NCBI GenBank assembly: GCA_900770445.1
Contig: CAAGKO010000091.1
Location: 1-8,863 of the forward strand
Length of the DNA: 8,863 bases
Source of the DNA: an uncultured Oribacterium sp.
GTDB taxonomy: Bacteria > Bacillota > Clostridia > Lachnospirales > Lachnospiraceae
Reading direction: 5' to 3'
Position numbers and translations under genes: made by a program. Of this stretch, positions 1-5,129 are shown in pieces. The first letter of the stretch is position 1, and the number at the start of each line of letters is the position of its first letter. The notes below the pieces were generated by a model, which saw only the letters and a list, made by a program, of their open reading frames with translations, was not told the DNA's origin and searched no databases.

Positions 1-153
1 GATTTCAAAATCGTGTATATGTTTTTAAAGCTTCCGGGGTGAGATCAGACGAAAAAATATACATTGAATGGCTGATTCGGAAATCGTGTCTATAGAAATC
101 GAAATCTGACTCTGATTTCACTCGTCAAACTCAAAAAATATATACACGATTTT
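1..153. repeat. Array of alternating inverted half-sites, TATACACGATTTT type (partial, left edge)
   Basis: Half-sites read AAAATCGTGTATA at 7-19 (plus), TATACA at 58-63 (minus), an 11/13 copy of the plus form at 80-92 ending TGTCTA, and a perfect TATACACGATTTT at 141-153 (minus). The 6-bp cores start at 14, 58, 87 and 141. The first two distances are 44 and 29 bp, exactly the geometry of the array at the other end of the window. The last is 54 bp, about one helical turn longer than the expected 43-44. The outermost copies plus flanks, 3-27 and 134-158, match as inverted repeats at about 23 of 25 positions. The words GATTTC/GAAATC recur in the linkers (1, 95, 101, 114). The array probably continues to the left of the window. 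Function is unknown; protein-binding sites or RNA hairpins are both possible. Confidence 0.6.
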
Positions 154-360
154 TAAATAGTGCGTTGCGTGTCTAGTCTGCTGTCCGCCGAGCCGCGCCT
201 TGGCTTAACTACGTTTGAACAGTAACCGATTTGTGGAGTCAAAACGGCCGCCATTTCCCCATTCCTTTAAATTCTAAATTATTGTATTATAAAAGGTAGA
301 TAAAGGCCGGTTTGCGGAGCAGGGACATGCCCGTATCCGACGAGGTAAAGGAGTGACAGA
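154..360. other. Intergenic region upstream of the TetR gene
   Basis: This stretch contains no convincing gene. It holds a weak hairpin (AGCC/GGCT around 191-205), then an AT-rich segment around 261-292 that is the likely promoter zone of the TetR gene, and finally its ribosome binding site AAGGAG at 348-353. I saw no clear palindromic operator for the TetR protein. Confidence 0.4.
262..290 (+). promoter_or_regulatory. Candidate promoter of the TetR-family gene
   Basis: A -10-like TATTAT lies at 285-290 in an AT-rich stretch, with only a poor -35 (TTCCTT, 262-267) 17 bp upstream. It is the best sigma-A-like match before the gene and would give a leader of about 65 nt. The assignment is tentative. 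Confidence 0.3.
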
Positions 361-930
361 ATGGCGAAATTCACCAGGCAGGCGATCATGTACAGCACGC
401 TGAAGCTCTTGCAGGTAAAACCGATCGATAAGATCACGGTGCGTGACATCTGTGATCAGTGCGAGCTTACACGAAATACGTTTTACTACTATTTCAGTGA
501 TATCTATGAGGTGGTGGAGGAGCTTCTGAAATTCGAGACGGATAAGTCGCTTTCCGAGCAGCAGGAGTTCGACAGTCTCTATGATGCGTATCTTCAGAAG
601 TATCATCTCGTGCTGGAGTATAAGAACGCGGTCTATCATCTGTACAACTCGAAAAACCGCGACATGATCCTCCGGTATCTCTATGACATCACGGATGATT
701 TCGTCGAGAAGTACGCACGGAACGAGGTTCGCGGTCACCACTTAAGCGAGGACGATATCCGCTTTATCACCCGCTTCTACAGCTGTTCGATGGTCGGCAG
801 TATCCTCCGCTGGCTGCAGGAGGGCATGAAGGACTCGCAGGAGGAAATCATCTATAAGATGTCGATGGCCTACCAGGCGACGATCCAGACGCTGATCCAG
901 CAGATCGAAGCATCGAAAAAGACGAATTAA
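361..930 (+). CDS. TetR/AcrR-family transcriptional regulator (DhaS-like)
   Basis: The product is a 189-residue cytoplasmic DNA-binding regulator. The N-terminal helix-turn-helix spans about residues 25-45 (ITVRDICDQCELTRNTFYYYF), with the TetR-typical YYYF recognition end. The remaining helices (about 60-180) form the effector-binding and dimerisation domain, and their style (aromatic-rich, 'FYSCSMVGSILRWLQEGM') resembles the DhaS-type C-terminal domain of Firmicutes regulators. The start is fixed by AAGGAG at 348-353 with a 7-nt spacer. The length is normal for the family. It is convergent with the ABC importer operon and has no divergent partner inside the window, so its target is not evident; autoregulation is only a family expectation. 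The family is confident, the ligand unknown. Confidence 0.88.
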   Translation: MAKFTRQAIMYSTLKLLQVKPIDKITVRDICDQCELTRNTFYYYFSDIYEVVEELLKFETDKSLSEQQEFDSLYDAYLQKYHLVLEYKNAVYHLYNSKNRDMILRYLYDITDDFVEKYARNEVRGHHLSEDDIRFITRFYSCSMVGSILRWLQEGMKDSQEEIIYKMSMAYQATIQTLIQQIEASKKTN

Positions 931-1035
931 ATATCGGCCCACTCATTTCCGGGCAGCCACGGGGTCAGACCCCACTTATCCAGCAGGCTCCGCCCGATCT
1001 CCTGCCAGAGCGATGGGCAGAGCACTGCTATTTGT
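931..1035. other. Convergent intergenic region with a GGGGTCAGACCCC palindrome
   Basis: This 105-bp gap separates the 3' ends of the TetR gene and the binding-protein gene. It holds a 13-bp palindrome GGGGTCAGACCCC near 970-982 and a small GCAG/CTGC stem near 1018-1029. Neither is followed by a T-run on either strand, so no textbook intrinsic terminator is visible. A 32-codon minus-strand frame crosses it (see findings). Confidence 0.45.
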
Positions 1036-1992
1036 TCAGTCTACGACACCACCCTCAACGACCATGGAATCCGGGTTGGTATCCTCACCGAACACGGCCT
1101 TCAGGGTCTCATCGTAATCCTTGTGGAAGAAGTTCTCCTCACCGAGGGTCTTGATCTCATCGTTCAGGAAATCGAGCACGGTGCTGTTGCCCTTTGCGAC
1201 TGCGGCTGCGATGGTGTCATAATCGCCGAGGGTCTCGATGCCGACCGTGAAACCAGGATTTGCCTTCGCCCATGCGATGACCTCTGTGTTATCGGTGGAG
1301 AATGCATCGCCTCTGCCATCGAGGAGCGCATTGTACGCATCGGCATACGCATCATACTTCTGGAGCTTCACCTCCGGGTAGTTCTTCTCGAAGTAGGTCT
1401 CTGCCGTGGTTCCCTTTGCGACGATGAGGGTCTGATCCTTCAGCTCATCGATGGAGCTGATGACCGCGCTGTCCGGTGAAACGACACCGAGTGCGACCTT
1501 CATGTACGGCAGTGCGAAGTCGACCTGCTCCTGTCTTTCCGGCGTCACGGTGAAGTTTGCGAGGACAATGTCTACCTTACCGGTCGCCACGTACTCTACG
1601 CGAGACGCAGGGTCGAGAGAGGTGAACTCTACGTTTACGCCGAGGTCATCTGCGATTCTGTGTGCATAGTACACATCATAGCCCTGGTACTCACCCTTAT
1701 CATCGACATAGCCGAATGGTGCCTTATCTGAGAAAACGCCGATCTTTACGGTTCCGGACTGCTTGATCTCGTCAAGTGTACGGAAATGACCGCTTGCAGC
1801 TGCGCTGGTCTCAGCCGCCGCTTCTGTTGCGGCAGTCGTGGTGGCGTCTGTCGCAGCCTCTGTGGCAGCCTTCGTTGCGGCAGCGGTCGTCGCCGCGGCA
1901 GTGGTTGTGTCCGGTGTAGAGGAAGCGCCGCATGCAGCCAGACTCGCTGCTGCTACGATGGCGGTAAATGCTGCAAATACTGACTTTTTCAT
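1036..1992 (-). CDS. Amino-acid ABC transporter substrate-binding lipoprotein (probable cyst(e)ine)
   Basis: This 318-residue extracytoplasmic protein delivers substrate to the importer encoded just upstream. Residues 1-20 are a lipoprotein signal peptide with lipobox LAAC, Cys21 being the predicted lipid anchor. Residues 22-67 are a low-complexity Ala/Thr/Glu linker with AAT-x repeats. The SBP family 3 domain covers about 70-300 and shows the family landmarks SDKAPFGYVDDKGEYQGYD, 'KVDIVLANFTVTPERQ' (Arg153 likely binds the substrate carboxylate) and 'DAFSTDN'. The start has AAAGGAG upstream (GGAG 2000-2003, 7-nt spacer). It is the last gene of the operon, 204 bp after the ATPase. The fold alone does not separate cysteine from glutamate/aspartate-type substrates; the poly-Cys leader peptide of the operon points to cystine, cysteine or a derivative. 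Confidence 0.9.
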   Translation of the reverse strand: MKKSVFAAFTAIVAAASLAACGASSTPDTTTAAATTAAATKAATEAATDATTTAATEAAAETSAAASGHFRTLDEIKQSGTVKIGVFSDKAPFGYVDDKGEYQGYDVYYAHRIADDLGVNVEFTSLDPASRVEYVATGKVDIVLANFTVTPERQEQVDFALPYMKVALGVVSPDSAVISSIDELKDQTLIVAKGTTAETYFEKNYPEVKLQKYDAYADAYNALLDGRGDAFSTDNTEVIAWAKANPGFTVGIETLGDYDTIAAAVAKGNSTVLDFLNDEIKTLGEENFFHKDYDETLKAVFGEDTNPDSMVVEGGVVD

Positions 1993-2196
1993 AATTTTTC
2001 TCCTTTTTAGTGTTGTTCAGCATCTTCATGTCGATCTTTTCGGATCCGTAACGCCAGGAGCCATGCGATATGCTTCTCCTGTGCGTCGGTGTCCCTTTCG
2101 AATCGGACATGCGCTGAACGGCTGATTAGAATGTTATGTAAATATATATGTTCATCTGCGTCCGCTTTCCGGACAGCTTCCGCAGGATAAACTACC
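1993..2196 (-). other. Intercistronic gap between ATPase and binding-protein genes, with hairpins
   Basis: No gene is seen in these 204 bp. Just after the ATPase stop a bulged hairpin (2156-2183, inner stem GTCCG/CGGAC 2160-2174) can form, followed on the minus strand by an AT-rich stretch (about 2129-2155). Further on there is a CAGGAG/CTCCTG stem (2055-2060 with 2076-2081). None has a following T-run, so they look more like processing or stability elements than terminators. A separate promoter for the binding-protein gene could lie in the AT-rich part, but I found no good -35/-10 pair. Confidence 0.4.
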
Positions 2197-2967
2197 TCAC
2201 TCCACATCGTTCTTTCGCTTCTTCGCGACGAACTCGAAGTTCTCGAGGAACTCCTTCGCACGTTCACTCTTCGGATGGGTGAAGAAATCCTCCGGCGTCG
2301 CCTCCTCGACGATATGACCGTCATCCAGGAAGATGATCCGGTCGGCGATGGCTCTCGCGAAGGCCATCTCATGGGTGACGATCAGCATTGTCAGACCCTG
2401 CTCCGCGAGCTCGAGCATAACGTCGAGTACCTCACGAACCATCTCCGGGTCCAGCGCGGCGGTGACCTCATCGAACAGCATCATCTCCGGATGCATCTCG
2501 AGGGCCCGCACGATCGCGACACGCTGCTTCTGTCCACCGGACAGCATACGCGGATAGGCGTTTTCCTTGTCGCCGAGACCGACGCGCCGGAGCAGCTCGC
2601 GGGCCTCCTTCTCCGCGTCCGCCTTCGAACGCTTCTGCACCTTCTGCGGTGCCATCGTGATGTTATCGAGGATCGTTTTATGTGGGAAAAGATCATAGCT
2701 CTGGAATACCATGCCGATCTTCTGCCGGTACTTCGACATCTCCGCGCTGCTCTTTCCCGAGATCACCTCTCCGTCGAGGGCAATGCTTCCATGATGGATC
2801 GTCTCGAGACCATTGATGCAGCGGAGCAGTGTTGACTTTCCGCAGCCGGACGGCCCGAGCAGGACGACGACCTCGCCCTTCCTTACGTCGAGATCGATCC
2901 CCCGGAGGATCTCGAGCTCACCGAACGATTTATGCAGATCTTTAATTGAAAGCTGTATGTCAGCCAT
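2197..2967 (-). CDS. Polar amino-acid ABC transporter ATP-binding protein
   Basis: This 256-residue ATPase powers the importer from the cytoplasmic face, as a dimer docked on the two permeases. All nucleotide-binding elements are present in order: Walker A GPSGCGKST (38-46), Q-loop Gln89 in 'GMVFQSYDLFPH', signature LSGGQ (142-146), Walker B MMLFDE (162-167, catalytic Glu167), D-loop ALDP (171-174) and switch His199 in 'VTHEM'. It belongs to the GlnQ/HisP-like polar amino-acid group. Two small departures from the usual consensus are visible: FDEVTAALDP where Pro usually follows FDE, and AIVRAL for AIARAL. The ATG at 2965-2967 follows purine-rich AAAGGAAACAGGTGAT. It lies 164 bp after permease 2 in the same operon. 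Confidence 0.93.
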   Translation of the reverse strand: MADIQLSIKDLHKSFGELEILRGIDLDVRKGEVVVLLGPSGCGKSTLLRCINGLETIHHGSIALDGEVISGKSSAEMSKYRQKIGMVFQSYDLFPHKTILDNITMAPQKVQKRSKADAEKEARELLRRVGLGDKENAYPRMLSGGQKQRVAIVRALEMHPEMMLFDEVTAALDPEMVREVLDVMLELAEQGLTMLIVTHEMAFARAIADRIIFLDDGHIVEEATPEDFFTHPKSERAKEFLENFEFVAKKRKNDVE

Positions 2968-3131
2968 ATCACCTGTTTCCTTTCTACGGGAGTTTGCGCG
3001 TTTCTACAAGCGGTGCGCGGATGGCTGATACATGTGCATTTGCGAGCAAGCTCACATGTATCAGCTCAGACGCATAGCGCGACATGAGTATGAAGCGAAG
3101 CGGAATACGAATGGCACCGCAACTATAACTT
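2968..3131 (-). other. Intercistronic gap with a 13-bp perfect stem-loop
   Basis: Between permease 2 and the ATPase gene there is a perfect 13-bp inverted repeat, GCTGATACATGTG (3024-3036) and CACATGTATCAGC (3053-3065), with a 16-nt loop. No T-run follows on either strand, so it is not a standard terminator. In an operon mRNA such a stem usually acts as an RNase barrier or processing site, which would tune the relative levels of permease and ATPase/binding protein. That role is inferred. Confidence 0.6.
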
Positions 3132-3956
3132 CTAATTTTTCCAGCGCTTCTCGAGATAGCGGGCCAGCATCGAGATCGGCCAGCAGGAGAAGAAGTAGAG
3201 GAAGAAGACGACGCCGTAGATCGGGAGCGCTGCGGTCGGGTAGGCGAAGCGGTTTGCGTCGATGATCTGCTGTCCGGTCTTCAGGACCTCCACGACGCCG
3301 ATCAGGACGATCAGGGAGGTGGTCTTGATCATACGGGTGATCAGGTTGATCGCCAGCGGGATCAGGCGGCGCAGCGTCTGCGGGATGATGACGTAGAGGC
3401 TGGTCTGCAGCGGGGTCATCCCGAGGGCAGCTGCGCTCTCGTACTGGTGCTTCGGGATACTGATGAGGGCGCCTCGTACGAGGTCTCCCATCTCTGCGGT
3501 GCCCCAGAGGACGAAGACGATGACGGCACTGAGCTCACCGGAGAGGTTGATTCCGAAGGCTCGGGTCGTACCGAAGTACACGATGAAAAGTAACACCAGT
3601 TGCGGCATGATACGGATGAAATCGAGGTACACGCGGCTCAGTGCCTTCGTGACCGGATTCTTCCTCGTCATGAGCATACCGAAGAGGATGCCCAGCGGGA
3701 TGGAAATCAGTACGGCGATGAGGGAGATACGGATGGTCACCCACAGTCCGCCCAGCAGTCGGATGAAATTATTTCCCTTAAACAGGATTGAGATGGCCGG
3801 TGCCTTCTTCTGGTCCGCGGCCGCCTGTGCAGCTGCGATGGCCTCCGGTGTGGCGGCAGCCAGCAGCTTCATCCCGAGGCCGCGGAAGCTGTCCGCGAAG
3901 TACAGAAGCTCGAGGCCGAACGCATTGGCAACGTGATTAATGGCCGAATCCAGCAT
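3132..3956 (-). CDS. Amino-acid ABC transporter permease 2 (His/Glu/Gln family)
   Basis: This is one of the two membrane subunits of the importer, 274 residues with about five hydrophobic segments between about 69 and 265. The cytoplasmic EAA-type loop that docks to the ATPase is clear ('ESAAALGMTPLQTSLYVIIPQ', about 173-193). A longer frame opens at a TTG at 3974, but the AGGAGG at 3964-3969 lies inside that extension and sits 7 nt before the ATG at 3954-3956, so I take this ATG. It overlaps the end of permease 1 by 20 bp, implying coupled translation. The first 65 or so residues, with an Ala-rich stretch (33-48), are longer than in most family members (usually about 215-230 residues in total); their role is unknown. 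Confidence 0.9.
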   Translation of the reverse strand: MLDSAINHVANAFGLELLYFADSFRGLGMKLLAAATPEAIAAAQAAADQKKAPAISILFKGNNFIRLLGGLWVTIRISLIAVLISIPLGILFGMLMTRKNPVTKALSRVYLDFIRIMPQLVLLFIVYFGTTRAFGINLSGELSAVIVFVLWGTAEMGDLVRGALISIPKHQYESAAALGMTPLQTSLYVIIPQTLRRLIPLAINLITRMIKTTSLIVLIGVVEVLKTGQQIIDANRFAYPTAALPIYGVVFFLYFFSCWPISMLARYLEKRWKN

Positions 3957-4596
3957 AGCGCAGCCTCCTTTCAAGTACGGTTCCGAGGATGGAAATCGGA
4001 AGCAGGATGATGAGGTAGGCGATGACCAGCATGCCGAGGGCTTCCGGGGTCTTATAGTAGAGACCGATGAGGTCCTTCGCGACGTACATAAGGTCCGCCA
4101 GGGCGATGCCGCTGAACACGGAGGTTTCCTTCAGGAGGAAGATGACATTTGCCACGAGGGATGGCACCGAAACGGCCATGGCCTGTGGGAGGATGACACT
4201 CCACATCGTCTGCACCGGGGTCATCCCGAGGCTGAGTGCGGATTCCTTCTGGATCGGCTCGACGGTTTCGAGACCGGAACGGAAGGCTTCCGTCATGTAG
4301 GAGCCGCCGAGGAAGGCGAGTCCGACGATACCGCAGAGCTCCGCGGGCCAGCGGATGCCGATCTTCGGAAGACCGAAATACAGGAAAAAGAGCTGTACGA
4401 GCAGAGGGGTGTTACGGCTGAGCTCGACGTAAACGGAAACGATGTGGCGCAGCACCGGGATCCGGTAGTACTCGACCGCACTGCACAGGATGCCGACGAC
4501 GGTCGCGAACACGATACCCAGGGCACCGATCGTAAGCGTCAGCCGCGCAGCCTCGACGTACATCGGAATGTATTGCTGAATAAACTGAAAATCCAA
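3937..4596 (-). CDS. Amino-acid ABC transporter permease 1 (His/Glu/Gln family)
   Basis: This is the first structural gene of the importer operon, a 219-residue membrane subunit with about five transmembrane stretches (for example 19-41, 62-80, 187-207). The ATPase-docking EAA loop reads 'QKESALSLGMTPVQTMWSVILP' in the 116-137 region, and 'ELSRNTPLLVQLFFLYFGLP' is the usual family signature. The start is a TTG (4594-4596), supported by GAGAGGAG at 4606-4613 with a 9-nt spacer; no ATG in a suitable place fits the family N-terminus as well. The length is normal. Expression is predicted to depend on readthrough of the leader terminator about 120 nt upstream. Confidence 0.92.
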   Translation of the reverse strand: MDFQFIQQYIPMYVEAARLTLTIGALGIVFATVVGILCSAVEYYRIPVLRHIVSVYVELSRNTPLLVQLFFLYFGLPKIGIRWPAELCGIVGLAFLGGSYMTEAFRSGLETVEPIQKESALSLGMTPVQTMWSVILPQAMAVSVPSLVANVIFLLKETSVFSGIALADLMYVAKDLIGLYYKTPEALGMLVIAYLIILLPISILGTVLERRLRYAGFGH

Positions 4597-4639
4597 AACA
4601 GTTTGCTCCTCTCACAGATCTGCTTAACCTTGGATGCCC

Positions 4640-4664
4640 GTAAGAAATATTTTTCATTTCTTAC
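4640..4664 (-). other. Stem-loop in the importer leader, between attenuator and first gene
   Basis: A perfect 9-bp inverted repeat GTAAGAAAT (4640-4648) and ATTTCTTAC (4656-4664), with a 7-nt loop, lies downstream of the leader terminator and upstream of the permease 1 ribosome binding site. It has no T-run in the direction of transcription. It could stabilise the readthrough mRNA; this is inference. Confidence 0.45.
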
Positions 4665-4716
4665 AGTTTTTACGGTCGTCACGGAAAGCTACCGTCGCTT
4701 TTCTCACCACTTCTGT

Positions 4717-4751
4717 AAAAAAGAAAAAAGGACCCGCGATGTGCGAGTCCT
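4717..4751 (-). terminator. Intrinsic terminator of the cysteine attenuator (segments 3:4)
   Basis: On the minus strand AGGACTCGC (4751-4743) pairs with GCGGGTCCT (4737-4729) through nine base pairs including one G-U, around a 5-nt loop. Two runs of six T's separated by one C follow (to 4717). It lies within the transcribed leader, about 43 nt after the leader-peptide stop and 120 nt before permease 1. The loop side (CGCACATC, 4745-4738) is also the partner of the antiterminator. Confidence 0.85.
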
Positions 4752-4824
4752 CTTCGTCCCAATCAAAACAGATCCTCTATTTCTACATGGATCCTATCTT
4801 CCCGGATGAAATTCAACGCACATC
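4738..4824 (-). promoter_or_regulatory. Antiterminator pairing of the cysteine attenuator (segments 2:3)
   Basis: GATGTGCG at 4824-4817 (minus strand, codons 26-29 of the leader peptide) is perfectly complementary over 8 bp to CGCACATC at 4745-4738. The latter covers part of the left arm and the whole loop of the terminator hairpin, so the two structures cannot coexist. A ribosome stalled in the Cys run (codons 12-18) leaves segment 2 free to form this antiterminator. A ribosome that reaches the stop codon (4796-4794) leaves the terminator to form. Confidence 0.7.
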
Positions 4825-4901
4825 AAAGACGCCCTATGGCAAGCCATACAGCAGCAACAGCAACAACATGTATTCATATTACGGTTGCTTCTGAACGTCA
4901 T
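4794..4901 (-). CDS. Cysteine-rich leader peptide of a transcription attenuator
   Basis: A 35-codon ORF (ATG 4901-4899, TAG 4796-4794) starts 8 nt after a perfect AGGAGG (4915-4910), the strongest ribosome binding site in this region. Codons 12-18 are seven consecutive Cys codons (TGT TGT TGC TGT TGC TGC TGT, 4868-4848), with further Cys at 21 and 28: nine of 35 residues. The peptide begins MTFRSNRNMNT before the Cys run. It sits between a good promoter and an intrinsic terminator upstream of an amino-acid importer, which is the arrangement of trp/his-type leader peptides. Stalling at Cys codons when charged Cys-tRNA is scarce is expected to prevent termination. The product itself probably has no function apart from being translated. 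Poly-Cys leader peptides are known from mycobacteria; I do not know of this one being described. Confidence 0.88.
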   Translation of the reverse strand: MTFRSNRNMNTCCCCCCCMACHRASLMCVEFHPGR

Positions 4902-4908
4902 GTGCGTT
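4815..4908 (-). promoter_or_regulatory. Protector pairing of the cysteine attenuator (segments 1:2)
   Basis: AACGCACAT at 4908-4900 (minus strand, overlapping the leader-peptide start codon) pairs perfectly over 9 bp with ATGTGCGTT at 4823-4815. This uses the same segment that would otherwise form the antiterminator. In the absence of translation it would free the terminator, as in the trp 1:2 hairpin, and would also mask the leader start. A second small hairpin TATGG/CCATA follows the Cys run (codons 18-23). Confidence 0.6.
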
Positions 4909-4967
4909 TCCTCCTGAAAAAATTTTCCAGCGGGCTTAATTCCTACTTCCCTACTGGAATTTGCTTT

Positions 4968-4996
4968 ACTTTATCACCATGAAGTGCTGACGTCAA
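4968..4996 (-). promoter_or_regulatory. Promoter of the cysteine-attenuated importer operon
   Basis: The minus strand reads TTGACG (4996-4991), a 17-bp spacer, then TAAAGT (4973-4968) with an extended TGa just before it. The predicted start near 4961 gives about 45 nt of 5' UTR before the leader-peptide ribosome binding site. An 8-bp palindrome TGACGTCA (4988-4995) overlaps the -35. Confidence 0.7.
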
Positions 4997-5036
4997 TGCT
5001 TTCGACCGGATTCTTCTATCACCATTCGGAATAGAA
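4972..5036. promoter_or_regulatory. Candidate operator elements around the importer promoter
   Basis: TATCACCAT occurs twice in direct orientation, at 4972-4980 (over the extended -10) and 5017-5025 (upstream of the -35), 45 bp apart. The upstream copy lies inside an interrupted inverted repeat TTCTAT (5014-5019) and ATAGAA (5031-5036). The position suits a sulfur-responsive regulator acting in addition to attenuation, but no known motif is recognised. Confidence 0.35.
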
Positions 5037-5038
5037 GT

Positions 5039-5074
5039 GAAAACCCCGACATGCCATGGCACGCCGGGGTTTTC
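5039..5074 (-). terminator. Distal thiC terminator
   Basis: A long stem GAAAACCCCG/CGGGGTTTTC (with one mismatch before a further C-G pair) encloses a TGCCATGGCA palindrome. On the minus strand the stem ends in GGGGTTTTC, and on the plus strand likewise, so it may act in both directions. It separates thiC from the importer promoter. Confidence 0.75.
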
Positions 5075-5097
5075 AGGTTCATTTTTCAGGATAATAG

Positions 5098-5121
5098 TAA
5101 AAAATACTGGAAACAGTATTT
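5098..5121 (-). terminator. Proximal thiC terminator hairpin
   Basis: AAATACTG (5102-5109) and CAGTATTT (5114-5121) form a perfect 8-bp stem with a 4-nt loop, nine bases after the thiC stop. On the minus strand the stem runs into a T-rich tail. The stem is AU-rich and weaker than the distal hairpin at 5039-5074. Confidence 0.55.
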
Positions 5122-5129
5122 CATCGCGA

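Noticed and set aside
3940..4809. 289-codon plus-strand ORF
   Set aside because: It is antisense to permease 1 and to the attenuator, with charged low-complexity translation and no family resemblance.
4634..4894. 86-codon plus-strand ORF opposite the leader
   Set aside because: It crosses the terminator hairpin in antisense. The minus-strand leader with promoter, AGGAGG, Cys run and terminator explains the region better.
4717..4908. T-box or SAM riboswitch before the importer
   Set aside because: I found neither the T-box sequence (GGTGG...ACCGCG type) nor the S-box core. The Cys-rich ORF with competing pairings accounts for the terminator.
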